A stretch of DNA of 64,000 nucleotides, taken from positions 1,302,001-1,366,000 of the forward strand of contig NZ_CP030064.1 of assembly GCF_003990725.2 (NCBI RefSeq), written 5' to 3'. A program made the translations under genes and the position numbers. This document shows, piece by piece, positions 51,967-59,805 of the stretch. Source of the DNA: Halorubrum sp. PV6 (GTDB lineage: Archaea; Halobacteriota; Halobacteria; Halobacteriales; Haloferacaceae). The stretch's first letter is position 1. Each line of letters opens with the position of its first letter. The notes below the pieces were generated by a model that was not told the DNA's origin, made no database searches, and saw only the letters and a program-made list of their open reading frames with translations.

Positions 51967-53859
51967 ATGGATATGAATAATATTGCGCAAGAAGCGAAGT
52001 GGCACTTCTACGACGGCGGACAGAGTGCGCCTCGATTCGGTGGCGACCCTACTAAACACGCGGTTGACCATAATACAGAGAGCTTCGTCCGAGAGGTCCT
52101 GCAAAACTCGAATGACCAAGCTCTGCCGAACGATATGCCGGTTGAGGTGACGTTCCGCTTGGTGGAGCTTTCTGGTGACGAACTTCATGAGTTTCTTGAA
52201 GCGATCAATTGGGAGAGCGGGCTACGAGACCGTATTGGTGCCGTAGCTAGGTCCGATAGAGGTCGAGGGTTCCAACAATTTCAGGAGCAGTTGGAGGATG
52301 AAGATCCCTCTCTTCGTATACTCATCGTTGAAGATAGAAACACAACTGGACTCACTGGAAACTGGGATGAGGACTCGAACTACGCAGCGCTCGTCCGGGA
52401 CGAGCTTTACAGTCAGAAACAGGACGAGACAGCCGGTGGGTCGTATGGCCTCGGCAAGTCGGTTCTCTGGACCTTCTCGGGGGCATCTACTGTCGTATTC
52501 AATTCGTATCTAAGCGAACCTTCCGAACGGGGATTCCGTCAACGGCTCATTGCCCGGACAAAGCTTCCGACGCACAGCTTGGATGAAGACGGTACGGAGT
52601 ACCAAGGAGCAGGTTGGCTCTGTACTATCGACAACTCGGAGGAAGACCCCAAGCCTCGCTCGTTGTGGGGCTCAACGGCTGAATCACTAGCCGAGCGGCT
52701 CGGTGTTAACCGGCCAACCACTCCGGGTACTAGCGCGATGGTCGTAGGGTTCCGCGACCCAGCACGAGATCGCACGCCGAGCCTCAAGAGTCTCGGACAA
52801 GAGCTCGTTGACGCCGCCGCGAAGTATTTCTGGCCCGCAATGTACCGGAACGATCTCGTTGTAAACGTGGAGGTGGGTTCTGAGACGACAGAGGTTGACG
52901 TAGACAATCACTCGGCAGTACAGCCGTTTGTTGACGCCTACGCGAACCGATACAACGGCGAGACGGGACTTGAGACCCCCGGCGATGTTGCGGGACGCGA
53001 CATCAAGGTAGAACTCCCGAAGAGGGACGACGGAACACAGAGTGAGAGCGGGCCTGTCAGGCTCGCAGCTCGCCTAGCTTCGCCTGTTGACGATCCCACC
53101 CTACGGAACCACGTCGCTATGTTCCGGGGCTCGGGAATGGTAGTGAAGTACTACGACCAGAGTCGGGTGTCTTTCGGGGACCGGAACTTTTTCGCAGTCT
53201 TAGCGGCTGGTACTGCCCGGTCAACTGGTGCTCCCCGAAGATCGGACGAGGAGATTGACCGATTCCTCCGATTCGCCGAACCGCCCGAACATGACGAGTG
53301 GCGCTCAACAGAGAACCTGAAAGAGCAATATATGCAGGGTTATCGGAAGGCAATCCTAAATCTTGAGGCAGACATCCGGGAGGAGCTTCGGAACCTCGTC
53401 TCACGAGGTGGACGAGGAGATCGTAATTTACCTGAGAACGTCTTGAAGAAGTTTCCAATACACGGGCAGGGGCGTCGTTCCAGCTCACCGGCCAACTCAA
53501 AATCATTTGAACTGGACGGTACGGCGTTCTTCGAACGGGACCGCTGGCGTTTCAGTGGGAGTGTGGAACCCGAGGCGGACGACCATTCCGGCTGGACGGC
53601 CCAGATATCTCTTACTGGAGTCGGTGAAGACGGGACGAAGTATCGGCAAGTACCGCTAGAATCGGCCGAGGTTGACGTTGAGGGGGTAGACGTCGTTGAG
53701 CAAGACGGAGCGATGGTTCTGAGAGCTTCGCCGGGAGTAGGAAGGGTAGAGTTTCGTGGAGCGTCTCGTTCAATCGGTCACGCGGACTTCTTCGACGGTT
53801 CAGTCGGTGAGACTCAACTGGAAGTTGACGCTGAGGTCCGACTTGGGGGTGACGAGTGA
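51967..53859 (+). CDS. Cassette 2 GHKL (Hsp90/MutL/MORC-like) ATPase
   Basis: A 630-residue paralog of the 45565-47568 protein. GHKL motifs are better preserved than in cassette 1: N box FVREVLQNSNDQ (Glu43, Asn47), G1-like LIVEDRNTTGLTG with Asp123, and lid GGSYGLGKSVLW (157-168) with Lys164. The transducer-like part has VAMFRGSGMVVKYYDQSRVS and FAEPPEHDEWRSTENLKEQY, then a beta-rich C-terminal domain (GTAFFERDRWRFSGSVEPEA). Paralogs share the order of every block. ATP binding is expected to close the dimer as in MutL/Hsp90; the effector step is unknown. It overlaps the second gene by four bases. MDMNNIAQEAKWHFYDGG is the chosen N-terminus; the second Met is possible. Confidence 0.87.
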   Translation: MDMNNIAQEAKWHFYDGGQSAPRFGGDPTKHAVDHNTESFVREVLQNSNDQALPNDMPVEVTFRLVELSGDELHEFLEAINWESGLRDRIGAVARSDRGRGFQQFQEQLEDEDPSLRILIVEDRNTTGLTGNWDEDSNYAALVRDELYSQKQDETAGGSYGLGKSVLWTFSGASTVVFNSYLSEPSERGFRQRLIARTKLPTHSLDEDGTEYQGAGWLCTIDNSEEDPKPRSLWGSTAESLAERLGVNRPTTPGTSAMVVGFRDPARDRTPSLKSLGQELVDAAAKYFWPAMYRNDLVVNVEVGSETTEVDVDNHSAVQPFVDAYANRYNGETGLETPGDVAGRDIKVELPKRDDGTQSESGPVRLAARLASPVDDPTLRNHVAMFRGSGMVVKYYDQSRVSFGDRNFFAVLAAGTARSTGAPRRSDEEIDRFLRFAEPPEHDEWRSTENLKEQYMQGYRKAILNLEADIREELRNLVSRGGRGDRNLPENVLKKFPIHGQGRRSSSPANSKSFELDGTAFFERDRWRFSGSVEPEADDHSGWTAQISLTGVGEDGTKYRQVPLESAEVDVEGVDVVEQDGAMVLRASPGVGRVEFRGASRSIGHADFFDGSVGETQLEVDAEVRLGGDE

Positions 53860-54884
53860 TGGTTGACTCTAAGAGTCAAAAGCTGCGTCAGACTGCTCTC
53901 CCCTACCCGTACCGCGATAATGGGCTCTCACTTCAAATAGAGGAATACCAGTTAGAAGACGAGCAACCGGTTGAGCTTGATCAGGAACAAGACAATTTAA
54001 CAGTTGACCTTGCGATCAACGAGAGCGATCCTTGGGAGCACGCTACGCTCCGTGGGGAGGTAAATCTCCCCGAAGACGTAGTACAATCCGTGTATCCGCC
54101 GGATGAACGTTCCTCTCCTCCTGGGAAACTCTATGTGGCAGTTCGGTGCCCAGAAACCATTTACAGAGACCGGGTAGACGTGGGTACCAGTGAAACAGAA
54201 GGAGGTCTTGACCCAGGTGTCCATGAAGTTGAGATTTCGCTAGAGAGCAACGATCTCCGGGGTAAGGTTCAGCTACTCCCGTTTCTTGTTCGTTCTTTTG
54301 AAGGCGATAGTGACGGTCAGTTTGCGACGACTCCAAACGTCAGGCTAGCGAGTGGTGAACCGTGGACAGTTGTCGTTGATGAAGAGGAAGAGAGCGGGAG
54401 TCGTCTTATTGAGGGTGAAGAGGCCGAGTTTAGTGAGCATGATCACCTCCCCGGTGAGAAGCGCCTATACCACCTAGACTTCCGGAAGGTCGACAGCCCA
54501 AAACTTTGGATTAACAGCGACCACAGCCGTATAGTAGACATACTCCACGCAAATGGCTCAGTCGGTGCGGAAGCTCGAATGCGCGATGTTGTGCTCGATC
54601 AGATTCAGCAAGGTGTCTGGTCCCAGCTTGTAGTGCGAGCAATTTCGGATGTTGATGATGAGGGCGAGCCCCGACACGACTGGGAAAGAGCAGTACTCAA
54701 TATCTTCGCTCGAGACTTGACTGACGAGGAAGATGTCACGCAGGCGTCGATTCAACTTCGAGAAGAACTCAACGATCCAGAGGGGGTCGCTGTTCTAATG
54801 GAACGACTGGACGGAGCGATTCAGGACTATATTGATCCGCGAGATCAGCTGATCAACCTCATTGAGGAAGGGCTTCAAATATAA
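53856..54884 (+). CDS. Cassette 2 second protein, unknown family
   Basis: A 342-residue counterpart of 47571-48647. Beta-rich first two-thirds (NGLSLQIEEYQLEDEQPVEL; GKLYVAVRCPETIYRDRVDV; LRGKVQLLPFLVRSFEGD) and helical end (VVLDQIQQGVWSQLVVRAIS). The shared central block KRLYHLDFRKVDSPKLWIN then SDHSRIVDILHANG links the paralogs. No catalytic motif. ATGATGG at the start overlaps the ATPase stop (53856-53859), so translation is coupled. The equal gene order in both cassettes supports a fixed stoichiometric complex. Confidence 0.8.
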   Translation: MMVDSKSQKLRQTALPYPYRDNGLSLQIEEYQLEDEQPVELDQEQDNLTVDLAINESDPWEHATLRGEVNLPEDVVQSVYPPDERSSPPGKLYVAVRCPETIYRDRVDVGTSETEGGLDPGVHEVEISLESNDLRGKVQLLPFLVRSFEGDSDGQFATTPNVRLASGEPWTVVVDEEEESGSRLIEGEEAEFSEHDHLPGEKRLYHLDFRKVDSPKLWINSDHSRIVDILHANGSVGAEARMRDVVLDQIQQGVWSQLVVRAISDVDDEGEPRHDWERAVLNIFARDLTDEEDVTQASIQLREELNDPEGVAVLMERLDGAIQDYIDPRDQLINLIEEGLQI

Positions 54885-55579
54885 TGAGCGAACAACCATT
54901 ACGCCGACTGACTGCTGATGGACGACGATTGATCGGGGAAGAGTTCCTCAAGGGAACCAAGGGACAGGTGATCGCGGGTGACGAGCTCGCAGAGTATCTT
55001 GAACTTGAGCCCTCGGGCGAGCAGGTCCAGTTGAGCCAGCTGGATGATGAATTAGAATCAATAGTTAGCTCGTACGATCGGTTCGACACGTCAATTGACG
55101 CCGCGGCGGCACCTGCGGTCAGAGCGTCGCTGAATATGTCTCGGCGTGTTGCGGCAGACTCTGGAGTTTGGCACTATCTTGCGACTGTCCGTTACCCGGA
55201 CTTCGTTCGTCATCGATGGGAGTTCACTAGCAAGAAGGCGATGACAGAGAAGTTCCTCGGTGCGGGAACGGACATTTACTCAAACGCACTCCACCGTCTC
55301 TGGTGGATTGCTGAACTCACTCGCGAGGGTGACGACTACACACTGACTGAGGAGGTTCTCTCAAACCAGACACTGGCGAACAAAATATTCGACCGGTGGT
55401 TCGCACGCTATGAACCAGCTGCGAAGGTCTGTTCTGAGAAACTGATCGGCGAACCTTCGGATGTCGTAGACGAATCGACTCGTCGGTTCAACCACGCACT
55501 CACGAACCTCCAATTAGAGGGGCTTGACGAAGATGACATAGAGCGAGTGATGGACCGTATCCTTGATGACATAAGGTGA
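54884..55579 (+). CDS. Cassette 2 third protein, DUF6339-like
   Basis: A 231-residue counterpart of 48644-49441, starting on the last base of the previous stop (TAATG). The helical core VWHYLATVRYPDFVRHRWEF then HRLWWIAELTREGDDYTLTE and FDRWFARYEPAAKVCSEKLI matches the cassette 1 protein. Family resemblance to DUF6339 is from memory. It lacks the longer acidic loop of its paralog. No nuclease motif was found. It ends the three-gene run; 133 bases without genes follow before the convergent Dam gene. Confidence 0.78.
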   Translation: MSEQPLRRLTADGRRLIGEEFLKGTKGQVIAGDELAEYLELEPSGEQVQLSQLDDELESIVSSYDRFDTSIDAAAAPAVRASLNMSRRVAADSGVWHYLATVRYPDFVRHRWEFTSKKAMTEKFLGAGTDIYSNALHRLWWIAELTREGDDYTLTEEVLSNQTLANKIFDRWFARYEPAAKVCSEKLIGEPSDVVDESTRRFNHALTNLQLEGLDEDDIERVMDRILDDIR

Positions 55580-55712
55580 TAGTGCCAGCTACTCACCTGA
55601 CAGGTAGACAGAGTAAATAAACTGGAGGCAGCCGTCAGCTCCGCTCCATTGGTGTCTCGGTTTTCTGTCGCCTGTGTAAAGATAGGAAATCAAAACGCCC
55701 TGCTGTAGACAG

Positions 55713-56504
55713 TTAGATCATCTCCGGCTTGAAGTTCATCACCAACCGCTCTTTCGCGTCCTTCGCCGATCCGCGCTTCCCGCTGTTGATGAACCGCTTC
55801 TCGTCGCGGTCGATCACGTACACGTCCTCGAACGTTCCCGGAAGGTCCTCGTACGAGCAGATCCAGTCGCCCTCCAGTCCCGCGAGCCCGTCGACGAGCG
55901 CCTCGTGGTCGATCGTGTTCACGAGGTAGTAGTCCTCGTAGCCGACGTACGGCGGGTCGCAGTAGAACACGGTGTCCTCGCTGTCGTACTTCTCGAAGAC
56001 GTCCGCCCAGTCGAGGTTCTCGACGACCACGTCCCCGAACCGCTCGGCGAACTCGTCGAGGCGGTCGACCTTGTTCGCGTACGACAGCGCCCGACTCGAC
56101 ACCTTCGAGGTCCCGAACCCGGCTGGGCCGTCGTACTTCCCGCCCCATTGGGTGTACCGGAGGTAGAAGAACTGACCGGCACGCTCGATCGGGTCGCTCG
56201 GCCGGTAGCCGTGGAAGAGCTTGTGCGCCCACTCGCCGTGGAGCTCACGCGAGTACGGCGTCCGGTCGAGCCACGCGACCAGTTCCTCGCAGCGGTCGCG
56301 AAGGACCTCGAAGAACTGGACGAGGTCGCCGTCGCGGTCGTTGTACACTTCGACCGTGCTCGTGTCCGGGTCCTTGTTCGCGAGCACGCCAGCGGCGCCC
56401 CCGAACACTTCTACGAAGCAGGTGTGCTCCGGGACCTGATCGAGGATCCACGACGCGAAGCGACTCTTCCCACCGGGGTAGGGGAAAACGGCGTCCGCCA
56501 TCAC
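55713..56504 (-). CDS. dam: Dam-type DNA adenine-N6 methyltransferase (D12 class)
   Basis: A 263-residue alpha-class N6-adenine methyltransferase. Motif X is FPYPGGKSRFASWIL, motif I EVFGGAAGVLANKD, and motif IV DTVFYCDPPYVGYEDYY (DPPY 183-186). The late block DVYVIDRDEKRFINSGKRGS is shared almost exactly with the 42575-42790 fragment. D12-class enzymes methylate adenine at short sites such as GATC; the site here is not deducible. Such orphan genes are common on haloarchaeal proviruses, protecting element DNA. The ATG overlaps the stop of the upstream small gene by four bases. Confidence 0.93.
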   Translation of the reverse strand: MMADAVFPYPGGKSRFASWILDQVPEHTCFVEVFGGAAGVLANKDPDTSTVEVYNDRDGDLVQFFEVLRDRCEELVAWLDRTPYSRELHGEWAHKLFHGYRPSDPIERAGQFFYLRYTQWGGKYDGPAGFGTSKVSSRALSYANKVDRLDEFAERFGDVVVENLDWADVFEKYDSEDTVFYCDPPYVGYEDYYLVNTIDHEALVDGLAGLEGDWICSYEDLPGTFEDVYVIDRDEKRFINSGKRGSAKDAKERLVMNFKPEMI

Positions 56505-56818
56505 CGATCCCCTACCAGGCGCTCGCCGACGATGCGGGCGACGCGCTCGACCCAGTTGGGAATCACGTCGTCGGGGACGCCGTTGCCGTCGTTGAACGCA
56601 CGGAGGATCTCCAGCGAGCCGGTAGCCATCCGTGCGTCGAGCTCCCAGTTCAGTTCGTTCGCCGCTTCGATCTCAACGCGGAGTGTGTGGTTTGCGTCGA
56701 CGCTGACGACGGCGCGAGCGTAATTCGGGCTCCGGCCACGAATCCGCTCGCCGACGAGACTGATGTCGAACTCTTTCGTCTGCGCGCTGCCGCTGTGGGC
56801 TGGTTGCTTCGAAGCCAT
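56501..56818 (-). CDS. Small hypothetical protein coupled to dam
   Basis: A 105-residue protein (EFDISLVGERIRGRSPNYAR; AVVSVDANHTLRVEIEAANE; NDGNGVPDDVIPNWVERVAR). Its alternation of strands and a C-terminal helix suggests a small alpha/beta domain; no family recognised. The stop overlaps the dam start (ATGA). It has the strongest evidence for a leaderless start in the region: CTAAAC on this strand lies 24 bases before the ATG, and the shared GTTCCG element lies 13 bases farther up. Confidence 0.78.
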   Translation of the reverse strand: MASKQPAHSGSAQTKEFDISLVGERIRGRSPNYARAVVSVDANHTLRVEIEAANELNWELDARMATGSLEILRAFNDGNGVPDDVIPNWVERVARIVGERLVGDR

Positions 56819-56842
56819 ACCCTGCGCTGGTCGTCGGCCGTT

Positions 56843-56880
56843 GTTTAGACTGACTCGCGAGGTTCCGCACGGTTCCGAAC
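56843..56880 (-). promoter_or_regulatory. Promoter and shared GTTCCG element B (hyp-dam operon)
   Basis: On the plus strand GTTTAG (56843-56848; CTAAAC on the minus strand) is followed after 13 bases by GTTCCGCACGGTTCCGAAC (56862-56880). Box and element have the same spacing as at 36974-37009, and the gene ATG is at 56818. A third example is at 58326-58361. Confidence 0.75.
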
Positions 56881-56925
56881 GCGGGGAACCCGTGAGCTGT
56901 GTGGGAATTCTCCGATTTCCGGACG

Positions 56926-57189
56926 CTATTCCGGAGGGTCACTAGGATGGTGAGATATAGAACGGTGCTCGCTCGCGACATCGGTCTCCTCACTTCCGTC
57001 ATACCCGCTGAAGTCGCTGAACGTTCCAGTGCGCTGATGGACGACTTGGACGCGAAGAACGCCGTCGCCTTCGATGTGCCAGCGGAGCGTGTCGCCGTCG
57101 TCGATGTCCAATTCGTGGCGGATGCGGGCAGGAATGTTCGCTTGATTCCCCGAGACCTTGCTTTCGGAGTCTATCCTCTCGCCACCCAT
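56926..57189 (-). CDS. AbrB/SpoVT-type DNA-binding regulator
   Basis: An 87-residue protein with an AbrB-like swapped-hairpin domain in the first half (DSESKVSGNQANIPARIRHE then LDIDDGDTLRWHIEGDGVLR, residues about 5-48) and an acidic tail. The pattern 'zN.a.IPa.ir..L.i.dGD.l.w' is that of archaeal AbrB transcription regulators and antitoxin-type proteins. The ATG at 57189 is preferred over one 41 codons upstream because TTTTAT (57216-57221 region, minus strand) lies about 27 bases before it. A palindrome at 57205-57217 overlaps that box, suggesting autorepression. It is 58 bases downstream of the orc gene. Confidence 0.82.
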   Translation of the reverse strand: MGGERIDSESKVSGNQANIPARIRHELDIDDGDTLRWHIEGDGVLRVQVVHQRTGTFSDFSGYDGSEETDVASEHRSISHHPSDPPE

Positions 57190-57204
57190 ATGTGGTCGTA
57201 AGGA

Positions 57205-57217
57205 ATCCGTTACGGAT
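57205..57217. promoter_or_regulatory. Palindrome overlapping the AbrB gene promoter
   Basis: ATCCGT-T-ACGGAT, a perfect 6-base palindrome with one central base, between the TATA-like TTTTATC and the ATG at 57189. A plausible operator for the AbrB-type protein itself. Confidence 0.5.
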
Positions 57218-57247
57218 AAAATAGCGTTCCTCACGCTACTGTTCTCG

Positions 57248-58300
57248 TCAGCAGGGGCTGGGGTTCGTCTGGGAGCCTTCGGGACCGACAAGGTGGTACC
57301 GCTTCGAACCACGATCCTGCTCGATGTCGATGAGGTTGTAGTGCTCCAGCTTCGGCAGATGGTTCTCGCGGAGGTACCGCAGCGTCACGGGGTCGTCGTG
57401 CGCCTCCTGGTACCGCGCGTACAGCTCTTTCTGGATGAGCCCGTCCTCCTCGGCGAGGACCTCGTACAGCGCACGCTGATGCGTGTTCAGCTTCGAGATC
57501 GTCTTCTGCCGAACCTCGCGTTCGGCGTCGGCGACCGCGTCCTCGACGAGTCGCCCCGGAATCGCGGCCAGTCCTTCGCGGGAGGCCATCCGCGCCGCGA
57601 CACGCAACCCCGCGATCGCCTGCCGCGCGTCTCCTTCGGAGAGGCGGGCGATGCGCCGAAGCACGTCCTCGTCGACGGCGTTCGGTCCGAGTCCTTCGCG
57701 AGCTCGCCGGGAGAGAATCTCCGTGATCGCGTCCTCGCCGTAGGTGTCGAACCGAACGCGGTAGGCGACGCTGATCCGAGAGGTGATTCGATCGTCGAGG
57801 TCTGCGAGCAGATCGACCTCCCGGTTTGCGATACCAATCCACGAGAGTCCGGGGATATCGTGGAGGTCGTAGAGCACCTTCGTCTCGCGGAGCTGATCGA
57901 CCTCGTCGAGGATGACGACGCCCGGCCCGTGGAGATCAGCCTTGATGCGGTCGATGAGCCGACTCGTTGAGGCCGATCGCGGCATCGCGGCGCCGACGAG
58001 TTCGTGGGATATCTGGTCGAGTACCGCGTTTCTGGTGTAGTACTTCCAGCAGTTAACGTAGGCGTAGGGGACATCAAGAACTTCTCGTCGGAGCTCGCGA
58101 ACAGCGGCTTTCGCGACCGTCGTTTTCCCGACACCGGAGGGGCCAAACAGAAAGCAGTTCTCTGCGCGAAACCCGTCTTGGATCGGTGCGAGAGCGTCTG
58201 TCACTTCGTTCATGTGCCGGTTTCGGTCGACGATCGGGTCGGGCAAGTGTCCCTCTTCGAAGACCGCTCCGTTGCGTACCACGTCTCCGTCGCGTATCAC
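57248..58300 (-). CDS. orc: Orc1/Cdc6-family replication initiator ATPase
   Basis: A 350-residue AAA+ ATPase with the Orc1/Cdc6 plan. Walker A is GPSGVGKT (53-60), Walker B VVILDEVDQL (about 128-137), sensor 1 GIANREVDLL, the arginine-finger region DDRITSRISVAYRVRFDTYG, sensor 2 SEGDARQAIAGLRVAARMAS. The C-terminal winged helix spans about 260-340 (LNTHQRALYEVLAEEDGLIQ; YARYQEAHDDPVTLRYLREN). Such proteins bind origins and load the MCM helicase. As a paralog inside an integrase-bounded segment it probably initiates replication of the element. ATG 58300 fits the box at 58326-58331. Confidence 0.92.
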   Translation of the reverse strand: MIRDGDVVRNGAVFEEGHLPDPIVDRNRHMNEVTDALAPIQDGFRAENCFLFGPSGVGKTTVAKAAVRELRREVLDVPYAYVNCWKYYTRNAVLDQISHELVGAAMPRSASTSRLIDRIKADLHGPGVVILDEVDQLRETKVLYDLHDIPGLSWIGIANREVDLLADLDDRITSRISVAYRVRFDTYGEDAITEILSRRAREGLGPNAVDEDVLRRIARLSEGDARQAIAGLRVAARMASREGLAAIPGRLVEDAVADAEREVRQKTISKLNTHQRALYEVLAEEDGLIQKELYARYQEAHDDPVTLRYLRENHLPKLEHYNLIDIEQDRGSKRYHLVGPEGSQTNPSPC

Positions 58301-58325
58301 GTCTTAGTCGGTCTCGGTACGAGTA

Positions 58326-58361
58326 CATAAGCCGACCCCCGAGTGTTCCGGACGGTTCCGG
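58326..58361 (-). promoter_or_regulatory. Promoter and shared GTTCCG element C (orc gene)
   Basis: Plus-strand CATAAG (58326-58331; CTTATG on the minus strand) then 13 bases then GTTCCGGACGGTTCCGG (58345-58361). Box to orc ATG (58300) is 25 bases. The layout matches elements A and B almost to the base. The element also lies about 125 bases before the restriction-modification methyltransferase on the other strand. Confidence 0.75.
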
Positions 58362-58453
58362 ATGATCCTAGTCGAAGGAGACAGTCGATACCTCCTGGTT
58401 TTAGAGCCAAACACAGATCCTTGAGACCGGTGACAGAAGCCGTAGAGCCAATG

Positions 58454-58461
58454 ATTAAATA
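58454..58461 (+). promoter_or_regulatory. TATA box of the type II methyltransferase gene
   Basis: ATTAAATA, 25-32 bases before the ATG at 58487. This position indicates that the earlier in-frame starts at 58343 and 58451 are not used. Confidence 0.65.
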
Positions 58462-58486
58462 CGGTACGGAGCCAGATTCGATACAG

Positions 58487-59698
58487 ATGGGAGACACGGA
58501 TCTGACCTACGTCGATCTCTTTGCCGGCGCCGGCGGGCTGTCTGTCGGTCTCGAGCGTGCCGGCTTCGATCTCGTTCACGCGGTCGAAGTCGACGCAGAC
58601 GCCCGTGCCTCCTTCGCGAACAACCGAGACAATCTCGAACCCGAAGACTTGACGCAGGACATTCGCGATATCGACAACCAAGACGTACAGGATGTCGTCG
58701 GTCGTGATCGCGTCGACCTCGTCGCCGGTGGCCCACCGTGTCAGGGCTTTTCAGAAGTCGTGAGCCCCGACGGGTCTGACGACCGGAACCACCTGTTCGT
58801 CAACTTCATCTCGTGGGTTAACGAGCTGAACCCGAAGGCCGCGCTGTTCGAGAACGTCCGGGGGATGCAGAACACTGCTGACGGAAAGTTCCTCGAGGCG
58901 GTACAGGATTCGTTCGACCAGATGGGCTACGACGTGAGCCACCGGATCGTGAAGGCGTCTGACTTCGGTGTCCCACAACAGCGACACCGGCTGCTCGTCC
59001 TCGCGACCGAGAAGTCCGCGACCGAACACCCGTTCGAGGGCTTCGAGATCGACCCTGTGGACACCCCTGGCGTGATCGACGGAATCGGAGATCTCCCCAA
59101 GGTTGGTCCCGGTGAGCAGATCACCGAGTACGATGCCGAACCTAAGACGGTGATTCAGGAGGGCCTCCGCGGTGACACGACAGAGCTCACCCATCACCAG
59201 GCGGCGAGCCACTCGGAGGACATGGTTGAGATGATCGATCACATTCCTGACGGAGGGAACCGGACCGCGATCCCCGACGACCTCCAGCCGTCCTCGGGGT
59301 ACCACAACTCCTACTCTCGGCTCGACTCTCAGGAGCCCGCCGTCGCGATCACCTCGAACATGTCGAAGCCCTCCAGCGCCCGGTGTATCCACCCGTTCCA
59401 GAACCGGGGGCTCACCCCGCGCGAGGGTGCTCGACTACAGACGTTCCCGGATTCGTACCGGTTCGAGGGCGGGCTGGTCTCGGTCCGACAGCAAATCGGG
59501 AACGCTGTGCCGCCGTACCTCGGGGAGGCAGTCGGCTACTACCTCAAACAGAGCGTCTATCAACAGGAACTCGCCGAACACGAACAGGAGCGCATCTACA
59601 AGCTCCGGTGCGGTGGCATGGAAATAGACGAGTTTGAAGAGCAGAAGGCTGATATCGGCGGTCACGCTCAACAGGCCACCCTCGACTTCGCGGACTGA
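58487..59698 (+). CDS. Type II DNA (cytosine-5) methyltransferase
   Basis: A 403-residue C5-methyltransferase. Motif I is VDLFAGAGGLSVGLERAGFD, motif IV GGPPCQGFSEVVSP (Cys85), motif VI FENVRGMQNTADG, motif VIII FGVPQQRHRLLVLA, and the last motifs are RLQTFPDSYRFEGG and VRQQIGNAVPPYLGEAVGYY. The TRD covers about 190-285. It methylates cytosine at a sequence not deducible by eye. The next gene, 107 bases on in the same direction, encodes a PD-(D/E)XK protein, so this is the modification half of a type II system. It is not close to the inter-cassette enzyme in detail. Confidence 0.94.
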   Translation: MGDTDLTYVDLFAGAGGLSVGLERAGFDLVHAVEVDADARASFANNRDNLEPEDLTQDIRDIDNQDVQDVVGRDRVDLVAGGPPCQGFSEVVSPDGSDDRNHLFVNFISWVNELNPKAALFENVRGMQNTADGKFLEAVQDSFDQMGYDVSHRIVKASDFGVPQQRHRLLVLATEKSATEHPFEGFEIDPVDTPGVIDGIGDLPKVGPGEQITEYDAEPKTVIQEGLRGDTTELTHHQAASHSEDMVEMIDHIPDGGNRTAIPDDLQPSSGYHNSYSRLDSQEPAVAITSNMSKPSSARCIHPFQNRGLTPREGARLQTFPDSYRFEGGLVSVRQQIGNAVPPYLGEAVGYYLKQSVYQQELAEHEQERIYKLRCGGMEIDEFEEQKADIGGHAQQATLDFAD

Positions 59699-59805
59699 AC
59701 GTCTGCTCCGATTCTGCCGCTGTAGTTACTTTACCAGTGGTCTCGCCATCGCCGAGTCGATGGAAACATTTCTATGATTGTCTATTTCACAATCAGATAA
59801 CCAAA

